Assembly: GCF_900111035.1 (NCBI RefSeq)
Contig: NZ_FOFU01000009.1
Location: 1-64,000 of the forward strand
Direction of reading: 5' to 3'
Length of the DNA stretch: 64,000 bases
Origin: Treponema bryantii
Lineage (GTDB): Bacteria; Spirochaetota; Spirochaetia; Treponematales; Treponemataceae
Part shown: positions 34,501 through 43,553 of the stretch, piece after piece
How the letters are laid out: every line of letters begins with the position of its first letter
Numbering within the stretch: position 1 is the first letter of the stretch
The notes under the pieces: generated by a model
What the model was told of the DNA's origin: nothing
The model's database searches: none
The model's input: only the letters and a program-made list of their open reading frames with translations
Program-made: the position numbers and the translations under genes

Positions 34501-36684
34501 GAAGGTATCTGGGAAGATTATCAGGATGAAAAAGAAAGTTCTCCAGATGCCAAAATTCTGGAACCACAGAAAACTTCGTCAGTCAGCTTTACTGAACAGG
34601 ATTTTTCAGCCTATCAAAACATCAATATAGAATTTGAATTCAAAAATGAAAATGCCACAGGTTTTACAGGGCCAATCCTTTTTATAATAGATCAGGATAC
34701 AGGTACAAAAGATACAGGAGACACAGCGGTTTATCTTGAAATTAAAAATGCATATACGCTGCTTCAAGATAAAAGTTCTCACACAATTAAAATTCAGACA
34801 GATGGAACTGAAGTTCTTTTTGATGAAAATAAACTCTCAGAAGATATCTATACTCTGAAACTTACAAAGGAAATCATACCATCCAGAATCAGTATTGAAG
34901 CCGAAGGTATACAATCAGTTTCTGGCGAACAGCAGTTTTTTATAACTAAAGTCAGCTTTAATGATGCTCTAAATTATGGTACTGCAAGAAATTATATTTC
35001 TGCAGAATATAAAAAAGAAGGCAATCTAATTACAATAAAAGACTACGAACTTTTAAAGGATGTATATATTTCCGTAGAATCCGATCAGGGAAGCGGAAAC
35101 TTTTCCGAGCCAGATCCATTTATCAGTATTAAAACAAAAGGAAGTGCAAACCTTAGCGGAGTAAAACTTTCTGCAGATGCAGCCGTACAGAATGTACTCG
35201 ACAGCCCTAAAATCTCAGAAGCCGGTCATAGTATAAAAACAGACAATAATTTATTTATCTTTAAGCTTTTTTCAATAGAAGATACCTACCGCTACAGGCC
35301 TGCTGTAAATGAACTTAGAAAGGAAAACTCCTTTTCTATAGATTTTACACCTTTGAAGATTCCTGTAAAAACGGCCCTTAAAACTTCCGCGGTAGATTCA
35401 GCATATCAGGGAAAACAAAATGCAGAAATTACTGCTGCATATAATCAGAAAATTTCTGATTCTGAAATTGGAATCAATGCTAAACTTTCCGTCTCACAAA
35501 AAAATCCCGGTTCCACCCCTCTGGACGCCCTCGCCTCATACAGTAAGAGCTGGCTGAACATTTCCGCACTTGAATATTCACTGGGAAAAGAAAATGCCGT
35601 TCTCAGAAATTCCCTCTGGTCTGCAAATATTTCCGGCATAATTCCCATACAACTGAAAGACAGTCTTATTACATTAAAACCAAAGCTGATTTATGAACTG
35701 TCAGACACATATCAGCTGGAAATGCTGGAAAGTGAGGAAAACAATAATACCGTGTTTGCAGACAAAGAACACCTTGCACTTCATTTTCCGTTTACAAAAG
35801 ATAAAAACTATATAAACTTTGAAATCTCAAGAACAGGCGGTGGAATTCAAAAAATTAAAAACGGCGGAAATTATAAAACAGATAATCAGCTGCTTTTCTC
35901 ACTTCAAGATGAACGAGACTGGTTTTACACAAGCATTCCTTTTTATGAATTATTCGATCAGAATCTGAAAGATAAACTTTCTTACGGCTCAAGTTATGCT
36001 GCAAAATATGAAGGAAACTTCCGCAGAAATCTTTATAATTCCAAAAAGGATTTATATATACCGTCAGCATTAACCCTAGCCCTTACCCGAGAAATCAGCA
36101 TACAACAGCCGGTAAAAGACCTTTATCAGATTAAACTTGTTCTAACAAATAATTCTGTAAATAATTTTGGAAGAAACAGTTTAAATAAGACTTTCAAATG
36201 GTTTAATCAGGAAGAGCTTACAACCAGCATTTCCGCAATTATGAAAATCCCTGCTACAGACGCTTCAAACTTTAAGATAAACATACAGGCTTATGCACAG
36301 CTGCTTTTATTTATTTCAGAAAAAAAAGTATTAAACGAACAGTTTAATTTCTCAATTGAAGATACAGCAAATTGGGATGTAAAGGATTCTCTTTCTTATT
36401 CAAGGCCTTCCAAGACAAGCCTTATAACAACTTTAGCGCAATATATTGTTCCACAGGCAAAACAAACCGATTATTCGATTTCACGTAAAGACAGTATTAC
36501 TGCAGAAATTGGAAAGAATGAAGATGTATTGAAGCAAACCTATTCAATCAATCATACAGTTAGAATTGATTTCCTTGATTACTACAATGTTTATGCAGGA
36601 ATAGATGGCAAATTGATTTTTAACCAGAACCTGGCTCACAGATTTAATTTGAGTTTAACGCTTGGTGCAAAAGCCGAGTTCTAG
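31591..36684 (+). CDS. dinB: DNA polymerase IV (DinB) joined in frame to a giant outer-membrane-like protein
   Basis: This is one open frame of 1697 codons. Residues 1-390 are a complete Y-family polymerase: HVDLDAFFASVEQ (Asp12), YEARAFGV, SIDEAFVDL (Asp108, Glu109), SIGLATTKYLAKIAS, and a C-terminal clamp-binding QQDLFD (354-359). Immediately after KVSKART comes a signal-peptide-like segment (LKAVLLAFLLATVSSKIQA, 391-409). About 1290 residues of beta-rich, Ser/Asn/Lys-rich sequence follow, ending LSLTLGAKAEF with the terminal Phe typical of outer-membrane barrels. No stop or standard start separates the parts. A possible internal ATT start (32737) would give MKVSKARTLK plus the signal peptide. 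A cytoplasmic enzyme fused to an exported protein is implausible as one product. Confidence 0.8.
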   Translation: MQNILHWYLHVDLDAFFASVEQLDNPELRGKPVIVGGKPEDRRSVVSTASYEARAFGVHSAMPTFQAYKLCPQGIFVHGRMHRYAELSHQIMNIFRDYSPDVDQMSIDEAFVDLTGTEKLFGPPEETARKIKARVKEETGLTVSIGLATTKYLAKIASGLSKPDGFYVIKPGTEEAFMLNLPLNKVWGLGPKSLELIRSKGLTSTRDIYERDYNSLEFLFGKNMAGFLYNVVRGGEKESFSREAKSHSISAETTFPFDLTDIYTIETELLELAHGVFFRLLKEESFSRTAFVKIRYDDFSTSTVQETVERNIITLDSFFEIIKRLFEKRYENGRGIRLLGVGFENITKEEKPYQQDLFDTNNDKKKQAVEKAILNLSKKHPEIKVSKARTLKAVLLAFLLATVSSKIQAEQPVYLFDYELNDNNHVDFSVSGLWKMEFTGGIDITFGNDTLTAFSPSVPVFTQETDISALLMLNNHWYFEAAFADKFTKNTFAFGYKGDGLIRHFRLANRGITMNEGYSAEHFGYSLRGGNNQAPGISLQLVSPSEKIKADFLLRYDMTETKSQIYYGMNKVSDVKIRAEDFAYGREFHFPSESSQKLFEIQNVYLEVKGGSYTDDRGIKYRKLRTDEYSIIQTSGSDSEPRLYISQETESGKNANGEIPSILITFDFSQNASAIISDAGNWNNESSFLGQIQKTLGNGGEFKLEEYDYEMLTAIEGEPALIIQNYEGFSPFLCPSIYNRGTKDAADFLVIADKSEMPVAKFKAFEADELYIRLYENFFDTKQSSIRVANKETPQSVYPFAEDCPEIYLGFPQKTDLAIRARTYSPVTEIQISKKAAAGTVQVYKNGNLLTGTVFNENTGVLELNQAVSETDQLLITWQEENSDFTSGAVSAAAGFKIDFFPELTGDIALTTRIPVYKKNTFIENGTQKSSFTALTTGITYDKNGLILKEKAAISLLNDNTAEGLLLYSWEGIWEDYQDEKESSPDAKILEPQKTSSVSFTEQDFSAYQNINIEFEFKNENATGFTGPILFIIDQDTGTKDTGDTAVYLEIKNAYTLLQDKSSHTIKIQTDGTEVLFDENKLSEDIYTLKLTKEIIPSRISIEAEGIQSVSGEQQFFITKVSFNDALNYGTARNYISAEYKKEGNLITIKDYELLKDVYISVESDQGSGNFSEPDPFISIKTKGSANLSGVKLSADAAVQNVLDSPKISEAGHSIKTDNNLFIFKLFSIEDTYRYRPAVNELRKENSFSIDFTPLKIPVKTALKTSAVDSAYQGKQNAEITAAYNQKISDSEIGINAKLSVSQKNPGSTPLDALASYSKSWLNISALEYSLGKENAVLRNSLWSANISGIIPIQLKDSLITLKPKLIYELSDTYQLEMLESEENNNTVFADKEHLALHFPFTKDKNYINFEISRTGGGIQKIKNGGNYKTDNQLLFSLQDERDWFYTSIPFYELFDQNLKDKLSYGSSYAAKYEGNFRRNLYNSKKDLYIPSALTLALTREISIQQPVKDLYQIKLVLTNNSVNNFGRNSLNKTFKWFNQEELTTSISAIMKIPATDASNFKINIQAYAQLLLFISEKKVLNEQFNFSIEDTANWDVKDSLSYSRPSKTSLITTLAQYIVPQAKQTDYSISRKDSITAEIGKNEDVLKQTYSINHTVRIDFLDYYNVYAGIDGKLIFNQNLAHRFNLSLTLGAKAEF

Positions 36685-36706
36685 TTTTTTATTACAAACT
36701 TAATGA

Positions 36707-38773
36707 TTATTGCAGAGGTGCAAAATATCCTGTTTCATCTCTTCCACTTCTGTTCAAAAGATAAACTTCTGATTCAAGAGGAAGATAATTTGTTCCAAAG
36801 TTTGTAGACATTGCAGATGTAAATGACAACTGATAGATTCCCTGAGGAAGTTCAATAATATCCTTTACAACATCACTTAAGCCCTGAGGACGGAAAACGT
36901 AATAAGTGTTTCCCGAAGTACTTTCAGCAACATATGAAAGTTCATCTCCCAGAGCCCCCTGGTCCAGCTGAATAACAGATAAAGAAATAGAATTGTTATT
37001 CATGTAAGAAGAAAGCTCTGCAAGATTATATTTTTCAAAGGTAAGTGAATTAGCCGCGCCTGCAGTAATCAAAACAATGCCTCGTTTTTTTGCTGCATTT
37101 ATCAGATCATTAGAAGCAAGGCGTAAAGCAAGATCACAGGCAGCAGATTTTGTCTGCTTTGTTTTTAAAGCTTCGAGACTGAAATCCCCAAGCAAATCAG
37201 GTCTACCCACATATTCAACCGCAGGGATCGCTCCGGCCGCAACAATTCTCAGCGTACCAATTCCATTCATCGAGGCGGCGACCTCTTTTACACTGCTTTC
37301 GATCTCACGGGCATATTCAGCAGAGTTAATTGAACGGTCAATAATAATTGTAATGTCGGCATCTGTGTTATTGGAAGCCGCGCCCAGAAGCTTAAGCTTT
37401 GAAACCGGCCGCATATTTTCTGTGAGATAAAAGTTTTCTTCCTGCAGACCAACTACAGGCTGACGATGTCTGTTTTCTACACGTAATTCAACAGTTACAT
37501 TAGGGAACTTTGAAGCATCAATCTGTTCAATCTGAACAAATAAACCGCCGACAAGTTCCTGAACCTTAGACATTACATAAACTTCATTTGCAGTAAAATC
37601 AGTTACAATTACATTTCCATTTACATCTGGATTTGCAGAAGTTACTCGTGAAGGAGCATTACCAGTGCGTACATATTCAAAAATCGCACCAGAATCTGAA
37701 TCAACAGAAACCACTCTGTTTGAATCACAGACAATAAGACTGCCGTTCCAGTATTTTATTGCTTCAGGCTTCTTAAAAGTTCCTTTTTCAACGAGCTCAC
37801 GGATAAAGTTACCTGCACGGTCAAACTCATAAATACTTCCAGTCTGATCATCAGCAACAAAGACGCTCTCATCAATTACAGCAATTCCGGTAGGTCCTTT
37901 AAGCCCTGCAAAATCACCTGATTTTTTTCCAAAGAAAAATACAGGCTCTCCGTCTTTATCAAAAACATCAATGCGGCGGTTACCGTAATCAGTTACATAA
38001 ATACGTTCCAGATAATCCTGAGCCAGATACAAAGGTCCTACAACCTGACCTGTTCCGCGCCCCTTAGAACCAATATATTTTTCAAAACGACCTTTAGAGT
38101 TTAATAATGCAAGTCTGTCACCGGCCTGTTCACAAACCAGCAGATTTCCATCATGCAGGCGGATTATATCACTTGGACGGTCGAATCCATTTACAGGTCC
38201 TTCAATTCTGTTTACAACCTTACCATTCTGATTCAGAAGAATAACTTCATTTGTGTTATAGGCTGCAACCCACATTGTTCCGTCATAATTAGGCTGAACA
38301 GAAACCGGTCCGCTGAAAATCAGATTACCCTTAAACTCTCCTGGAAATGCTCCTGCTTCAGAAAAACGCATAAGCTTATCTGTAGAGTCTCCGGTAACAC
38401 GACGTTCCCGTACAATTTCTATTTTATTTTCAAGAAGAAGTCCGCCATATCCGTTTTCGCTGGCATTATTCCAGTAACTTAAAGCAGAACCTTCAAGACC
38501 TGCCTTATAATATGCTTTTCCAAGCCAGTCCAGAATAAGGTTATCATCAGGAAGATATGCAAGTGCTTTTTCAAACTGAACGATTGCTTCATTAAAGGCT
38601 CCTTTATAGTAAGCCTGTACACCGCGCCTGAATTCCTCAGAAGCAAAACCTTCGTTACCGGTTCTTATTCTGTCTTCTGGTACACGGAATCCTGCATCAT
38701 CAGTTGTTACCTGAGCAAATAGAGCTAATCCTGAGAATAAAACGGAAATGATTATAGCGGCACTTTTTTTCAT
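36707..38773 (-). CDS. Exported protein with TPR, NHL and von Willebrand A domains
   Basis: This 688-residue protein has a signal peptide (MKKSAAIIISVLFSGLALFA|QV), then TPR repeats (about 45-110, AYYKGAFNEAIVQFEKAL). NHL/beta-propeller blades follow (about 140-400, for example LYLAQDYLERIYVTDYGNRR), and the C-terminus is a VWA domain (ADITIIIDRSINSAEYA). The metal motif reads DRSINS, while the canonical form is DxSxS, so metal binding may be altered. Similar TPR-NHL proteins occur in treponemes. It probably scaffolds envelope protein contacts. It is 3 bp from the TPR gene upstream, and the two are likely co-expressed. Confidence 0.75.
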   Translation of the reverse strand: MKKSAAIIISVLFSGLALFAQVTTDDAGFRVPEDRIRTGNEGFASEEFRRGVQAYYKGAFNEAIVQFEKALAYLPDDNLILDWLGKAYYKAGLEGSALSYWNNASENGYGGLLLENKIEIVRERRVTGDSTDKLMRFSEAGAFPGEFKGNLIFSGPVSVQPNYDGTMWVAAYNTNEVILLNQNGKVVNRIEGPVNGFDRPSDIIRLHDGNLLVCEQAGDRLALLNSKGRFEKYIGSKGRGTGQVVGPLYLAQDYLERIYVTDYGNRRIDVFDKDGEPVFFFGKKSGDFAGLKGPTGIAVIDESVFVADDQTGSIYEFDRAGNFIRELVEKGTFKKPEAIKYWNGSLIVCDSNRVVSVDSDSGAIFEYVRTGNAPSRVTSANPDVNGNVIVTDFTANEVYVMSKVQELVGGLFVQIEQIDASKFPNVTVELRVENRHRQPVVGLQEENFYLTENMRPVSKLKLLGAASNNTDADITIIIDRSINSAEYAREIESSVKEVAASMNGIGTLRIVAAGAIPAVEYVGRPDLLGDFSLEALKTKQTKSAACDLALRLASNDLINAAKKRGIVLITAGAANSLTFEKYNLAELSSYMNNNSISLSVIQLDQGALGDELSYVAESTSGNTYYVFRPQGLSDVVKDIIELPQGIYQLSFTSAMSTNFGTNYLPLESEVYLLNRSGRDETGYFAPLQ

Positions 38774-38776
38774 CGG

Positions 38777-39469
38777 CTAATGACCTGCCTTAAGTCTTAC
38801 AGACTTTATATGCTCTGTAATTTCTACATTCATTTTATCAATATCTTCAGCCTGCTGCAGATATTGAAGAGCATCTTTATATAATCCAAGCTTATAATAT
38901 ACCCAGCCAAGAGAATCCAGACATGCAGCTGACTTTGGAGCAGATTTTACAGCCTGCTTACAAAGAGAAAGAGCTCTTGTTAAATCCTTTTCCTGGCAGG
39001 CAAGAACATAGCCAAGTCCATTCAAAGATGAAACATTTTCAGGATCTTCTCTAAGAGATTTTTCATAGTAATTCAGACATCGCTCAGTATCATTCTGTTC
39101 CCATGCAACAAAAGCTATTGCTGCATATACAGAGGCTGTCATATAACCTGTTTCTAAAAGCTTATTCAATTCAAAATCTGCAAGACGCTTTCTGCCTGAA
39201 AGTGCATAAATTACAGCAAGAAGAAAACGACACTGAAGAGTTCTCTCTAAGTTTCCGCCCGAAGTTACTACCTGTTCAAGAAACAAAAGGGCATCATCAT
39301 AACGTTCAAGTTTAGTATAACAAAGACCAAGATAATAAGAGACTTCAATTTTATCTGCAGGTGAATCGGTTGGTAAGCCTAAGAAGAAAGCAAGAGCCTT
39401 ATCGTATTTTTTTTGAGTATAAAGGACTTTACCTTCATTTAAAATATTATTGTTCTGCAATTTCCCCAC
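38777..39469 (-). CDS. Tetratricopeptide repeat protein
   Basis: This 230-residue protein is built of about six TPR units, with recurring patterns such as LNEGKVLYTQKKYDKALAFF, YYLGLCYTKLERYDDALLFL and LDSLGWVYYKLGLYKDALQ. It has no signal peptide, so it is probably cytoplasmic, although its neighbour is exported. TPR arrays bind partner proteins. It lies in one minus-strand run between surE (21 bp away) and the NHL/VWA gene. Confidence 0.8.
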   Translation of the reverse strand: MGKLQNNNILNEGKVLYTQKKYDKALAFFLGLPTDSPADKIEVSYYLGLCYTKLERYDDALLFLEQVVTSGGNLERTLQCRFLLAVIYALSGRKRLADFELNKLLETGYMTASVYAAIAFVAWEQNDTERCLNYYEKSLREDPENVSSLNGLGYVLACQEKDLTRALSLCKQAVKSAPKSAACLDSLGWVYYKLGLYKDALQYLQQAEDIDKMNVEITEHIKSVRLKAGH

Positions 39470-39490
39470 CCTTTTACTTATTATACTATT

Positions 39491-40258
39491 TTACAACTTA
39501 AATTGCATACCGTCCACTATTTCTGTCGCTAAAGGGTCTGCATAAACCCTGGATATTGCAATAAAGCCCTCTTTTACTGCATAAGCATCGCAGTTTTCAT
39601 TATGTTTAGGAACAGCTCCTCCTATAACATAAGAAACAGGCATTTCGCCATCTCCTTTTTCTACATGGAGTGAATCTCCATAATTACGGATACAAAGATC
39701 CTTACAATATTTTACGCCTTTATATGAATCCAGAGAGCCTGCATTTACATTTACAAAAATACGAGGAGGTTCAATGCTTGCAAGTGCAGCTAACTCCTTT
39801 AAGTTTTTTGCAGCAAAATCAGCAAGGGCTTCATATTTCATATTATTAACGTGTTCTTCATCCCAGATTTCCGGGTTAACACTTAATGCAATTGCAGGGA
39901 CACCATTTAAAACTGCCTGACGAGCCGCGCCGCAGGTTCCTGAATATATGATATCAGTTCCCATATTGGCGCCTTCATTTATACCGGATATTACAAGATC
40001 AAACTTAAAATCAAAAAAATCACTTATAAGCCCAAGACAGGCACAGTCTACTGGGAATCCGGAAATAGCCCACTGATTCTTTTTATGTTCTTTTATCGTA
40101 TAACCTTTAAACATGGTTATATGATGAGAAACAGCAGAACGGTTTGAATCAGGGGCAATTACATAAACTTCGTTTTCACTATCCTGAATCAGTCTGTTAT
40201 AAAGAATCTGTATTCCCTTTGCCTGTATTCCGTCATCATTAGCAAGAAGAATCTTCAT
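39491..40258 (-). CDS. surE: 5'/3'-nucleotidase SurE
   Basis: SurE removes phosphate from nucleoside monophosphates and short polyphosphates, and is a stationary-phase survival factor in some bacteria. The 255-residue protein has the metal site MKILLANDDGIQAKGI (Asp8, Asp9), the SNRSAVSHHITM segment with its metal Ser, and SGINEGANMGTDIIYSGTCG with its metal Asn. Size and order are normal. It is 13 bp downstream of the GHMP kinase gene. Confidence 0.95.
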   Translation of the reverse strand: MKILLANDDGIQAKGIQILYNRLIQDSENEVYVIAPDSNRSAVSHHITMFKGYTIKEHKKNQWAISGFPVDCACLGLISDFFDFKFDLVISGINEGANMGTDIIYSGTCGAARQAVLNGVPAIALSVNPEIWDEEHVNNMKYEALADFAAKNLKELAALASIEPPRIFVNVNAGSLDSYKGVKYCKDLCIRNYGDSLHVEKGDGEMPVSYVIGGAVPKHNENCDAYAVKEGFIAISRVYADPLATEIVDGMQFKL

Positions 40259-40271
40259 AAACTATTACCTG

Positions 40272-41453
40272 CTAATCCCGAACGATTGAAGCACCATCTG
40301 CTGGTTCAACTTCATATACATCCGGATGGAAACCGAAAATCTTTTCAAATTCAGTAATCTTTGCCTTAAAGTTTTCTACGTCGCCTTCACGCATGATTGC
40401 ATAAAGGCAGCGTCCAAAGCCTTTTCCTGTAATACGACCGCAGGTTACCGGGTTACGAACAAAGTCCAGATTAGGTTCAAGCTCATTTACGCGCTTCAAA
40501 ATCCAGTCAATTTCTGGACATGAAATATTAAACATATCGCGCATTGTTTCATGGCTGTGGTTTACTGAGCGTGCAAACTTAAAGAAGTCGCCTTTTTCAA
40601 TTCCTTCACGGGCATCAAGAATATCATTATGCTCATAAAGAACAGAAAGCAGCTTACGTCTTACGTCTTCGCTTACAACAGAAAGCTGTTCATTGATATC
40701 TGTAACATCATCAATGTAGCGCCAGCCGCCATATACATTAGGCTTACGCTCCCTCATATCACCCATAATAAGCGCATACTGAGGTTCATGGAGTGTTTCT
40801 TCATTCCAGACTGAAACACGAGGTACCTTTGTATCAACAAGAAGAACCTTTTTATCTTCAAAATTGAAAGGAACATAGTCCCAGGTGTTTTTGAAGTGAT
40901 CTGTAATTATGATATTGTTTTTCTTGGAAAAAAGTGCTGCAAAGTTATCTGCAATGTAGTTGTTATTCTGAAGGAAACGGCGGTTACCGCGTTCAATGAC
41001 TTGAAGGAGCTCTGAATCTGAGCAGTTAAGATTAAAAAGATGTTTGATTGCAACGGCTGTTGCGGCTTTTGCAGCTGTCGTTATTCCGAAGCCGGCAGAA
41101 GGAATTATTTCGCTGTAGATAGTGATATTCATACCGCCCAGCGAAAAACCACCGGAAGTAAAACCGTAGACAACTGCTTTTGCCGCATTAGCCCACCGAT
41201 CTTCCTTCTTAAGCTTTAAGGACGTTATGCTTGCTTTTTTCCTTTCATTAAGCTGATGGAAGTAGAACTTAATGGAAGTATCATCTCGTTTCGAAATTGC
41301 AACATAGACGGGCAGATTTACTGCCATCGACATTGTTTTATCTTTGAAGAACCAGGAATGTTCACCTATCAGATGAAATCGGCCTGGAGCTTTTGCAACG
41401 GCGTCGGGTTTAGTGCCATACTCCAATTCGTGTGCATCATTAACTGCTTTCAT
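40272..41453 (-). CDS. Galactokinase-like GHMP kinase
   Basis: This 393-residue protein has the N-terminal signature APGRFHLIGEHSWFF (galactokinases read PGRVNLIGEH), then AVNLPVYVAIS. The GHMP phosphate loop reads PSAGFGITTAAKAATAVA, in place of the usual PxGxGLSSSAA. The C-terminal motif is GRITGKGFGRCLYAI. Replacement of the SSS by ITT and of residues around the catalytic Asp makes true galactokinase activity uncertain; another sugar kinase or a non-catalytic role is possible. GGGAGGG lies 8 bases before the ATG. It is divergent from lnt. Confidence 0.75.
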   Translation of the reverse strand: MKAVNDAHELEYGTKPDAVAKAPGRFHLIGEHSWFFKDKTMSMAVNLPVYVAISKRDDTSIKFYFHQLNERKKASITSLKLKKEDRWANAAKAVVYGFTSGGFSLGGMNITIYSEIIPSAGFGITTAAKAATAVAIKHLFNLNCSDSELLQVIERGNRRFLQNNNYIADNFAALFSKKNNIIITDHFKNTWDYVPFNFEDKKVLLVDTKVPRVSVWNEETLHEPQYALIMGDMRERKPNVYGGWRYIDDVTDINEQLSVVSEDVRRKLLSVLYEHNDILDAREGIEKGDFFKFARSVNHSHETMRDMFNISCPEIDWILKRVNELEPNLDFVRNPVTCGRITGKGFGRCLYAIMREGDVENFKAKITEFEKIFGFHPDVYEVEPADGASIVRD

Positions 41454-41491
41454 TTATTGGACCCTCCCTTTATTAATTCCCCTATTTTTAC

Positions 41492-41505
41492 TTGAAATAT
41501 TTCAA
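41492..41505. promoter_or_regulatory. Palindrome TTGAAATATTTCAA in the galactokinase-lnt divergent gap
   Basis: A perfect 14-bp dyad lies midway in the 77-bp gap, 25 bp before the lnt ATG. It could be an operator or chance in AT-rich DNA. Confidence 0.35.
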
Positions 41506-41530
41506 TGTATATTGTTAAAATAATAATATA

Positions 41531-43378
41531 ATGGAATTGATTTTACAAGTTATTTTTTCTTCAGTTTTCTCTGGATTGATGTTATCAGCAGCTATACCTA
41601 ACGAATTCTACCTTTTCGGCTGTCCTGTATACACACTTCTGGCTTTCATTCCACTATACCTGATTTACAACAAAATCAAGGATTTCAAAACTGCCTTTCT
41701 GGCCTTCTTTATTCAAACGCTTACTACACATCTGATTTCAAGCTTCTGGCTGGCCTATTTTAAGGATTTTGCAATCTTTACACTGGGAGCCTCAGCTTTG
41801 GGAACTGCCGTTATCGGCGGCGCTTTCGGACTTTTTTTCTACATTCCCTATTATACTTCTAATTGTCAGAACAAACTGTATGAATATTCACTGGAAAACT
41901 ACGCCAATCACGGATATTTATTCCGTATTTTCAGAAATACACCTCTGTTCCGTATTTTGTACTTTGCCAGTATTTATACTCTGTATGAATGGGCAAAATC
42001 GGTAGGTTTTCTTGGATATCCATGGGGAACGGTTTCTTCTGCAATGTATAAGTGGCCGATTATAATGCAGACGGCCTCTATTACGGGAACTTACGGCATT
42101 ACGTTCATGACTGTCCTGTTTAATGCGATTGCAGCAGAAGCCTTTATGCTTTATTACGGAGATTCTTCACTGAATAAGGAAAAAGCCGCCCAAACCTTAC
42201 AAGTTGCAAAGCTTTTTGGAGCGCTTTTACTGCTCATGCTGATTCATGGAATTATTCAGTATGACTTACCTAGAAAACCTGTCAAAGAGCTTACAGCAAT
42301 TACTGTGCAGCAAAACAGTGACCCCTGGAAGGAAGATTCCGATAAAAGCTCTATTCTGAACTCACAAAGACTGACTAAAGATAAAATTGCTGAACTTGAA
42401 CTTCAGGGGCGTAAGGCTGATCTAGTTGTCTGGAGTGAAGGTTGTCTACAGAGGGCTTTCCCTGCTTCGGAAAAATATTATTCCTGGTATCCTTCGGAAA
42501 AACCGCTTGCAGATTTTGTAAAAGAAATAAATGTTCCATGCATTTTCGGTGGATCTGTTGTAAAAACTCAGAAAATTACTGAGCGGGGTAAGCAGCGCGA
42601 ACGCAAGGAATATTATAATTCGGCGCTGCTTTATGACGCGGACGGTCATTACCGTGGATATTATGCTAAAAACCATCTGGTTCCTTTTGCAGAGGTGCTT
42701 CCTTTTATGGAATTTCCTCCAGTTCATGCTTTTATGCAGAAAGTAGTTGGTATTTCTGCAGGATGGACACCGGGAAATCAATATGTATATTTTGATGTTC
42801 CATGTCGAATTACACAAAACTTTAAGTTACCGGCTGTAAAAGATATTGATTTGACAAAATCTTATGAACAACAGCATCTGGAAGAAAGCAAGCCTTACAC
42901 AACACGTATTGCCTGTCCTATATGTTTTGATGATGCTTTTACAGATATAATGCGCCCTCTATTTTTGAATGGAACAGAGCTCTTTATTAACATTACAGAC
43001 GATTCATGGTCACGAAAGGATTCAAGCGAATTACAACACTTTGTAATTGCTTCCTACAGGGCTATTGAATACCGGACAACTCTCGTACGCTCTTCAAATG
43101 CAGGCTATTCTGTAGTTGTTGATCCTTCGGGAAAAATTATTGCAGACCTTCCTCTTTTTGAAGATACCGCCCTTTCCTGTGATATTCCGGTTTATAAACG
43201 TACAATGACAACTTATGCAAGATTCGGAAACTGGCTTCCTTATCTTTGTATTATCATTTTCTTCAGCTGTGCTATATGGTCATATTTTGATTTTGTGCCT
43301 TATGATTATATTCCAAGCGAAAGAAAATCCAAAAAAGATAAGAAAAAAAAGAAAAAGAATTCTAAAAATAAAAAATAG
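41531..43378 (+). CDS. lnt: Apolipoprotein N-acyltransferase Lnt
   Basis: Lnt adds the third acyl chain to lipoproteins in the inner membrane. The 615-residue protein has several N-terminal helices (about 1-260) and a nitrilase domain. The catalytic triad is visible: Glu303 (VVWSEG), Lys380 (YYAKNHLVPFAE) and Cys465 (ACPICFDDAF). The ICYE seen in E. coli reads ICFD here. It is about 100 residues longer than E. coli Lnt, mainly from an insert near 335-350, a loop at 405-450 and a very basic tail (SKKDKKKKKK). It fits the many lipoproteins of the window. No Shine-Dalgarno is seen. Confidence 0.9.
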   Translation: MELILQVIFSSVFSGLMLSAAIPNEFYLFGCPVYTLLAFIPLYLIYNKIKDFKTAFLAFFIQTLTTHLISSFWLAYFKDFAIFTLGASALGTAVIGGAFGLFFYIPYYTSNCQNKLYEYSLENYANHGYLFRIFRNTPLFRILYFASIYTLYEWAKSVGFLGYPWGTVSSAMYKWPIIMQTASITGTYGITFMTVLFNAIAAEAFMLYYGDSSLNKEKAAQTLQVAKLFGALLLLMLIHGIIQYDLPRKPVKELTAITVQQNSDPWKEDSDKSSILNSQRLTKDKIAELELQGRKADLVVWSEGCLQRAFPASEKYYSWYPSEKPLADFVKEINVPCIFGGSVVKTQKITERGKQRERKEYYNSALLYDADGHYRGYYAKNHLVPFAEVLPFMEFPPVHAFMQKVVGISAGWTPGNQYVYFDVPCRITQNFKLPAVKDIDLTKSYEQQHLEESKPYTTRIACPICFDDAFTDIMRPLFLNGTELFINITDDSWSRKDSSELQHFVIASYRAIEYRTTLVRSSNAGYSVVVDPSGKIIADLPLFEDTALSCDIPVYKRTMTTYARFGNWLPYLCIIIFFSCAIWSYFDFVPYDYIPSERKSKKDKKKKKKNSKNKK

Positions 43379-43475
43379 TCAATAGCATCGACCTGTTTTT
43401 TCGAGACAAGCATAAAAAAAATATTTGTCAAGCAAAAAAGTTTAAAATAAATTCACGAATTTTTCAAAAATTCTC

Positions 43476-43504
43476 TTGTCTATCCATATCTAGTGTACTA
43501 TGAT
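43476..43504 (+). promoter_or_regulatory. nrdR-nrdD promoter with an NrdR box
   Basis: TTGTCT (43476-43481), a 17-base spacer and TATGAT (43499-43504). TATCCATATCTAGTGT at 43481-43496 matches the NrdR box consensus ACACWATATMTWGTGT at 12 of 16 positions, with a perfect right half, and fills the spacer. It implies autoregulation by NrdR. Confidence 0.6.
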
Positions 43505-43553
43505 GTTATTATCAAAACAAAGACGCTAGAAAACAAAAACGTGAGAGGAAACA

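Noticed and set aside
41526-41533. TATAAT overlapping the lnt start codon as a promoter -10
   Set aside because: It would place the start inside the coding region and there is no -35 at the right distance.
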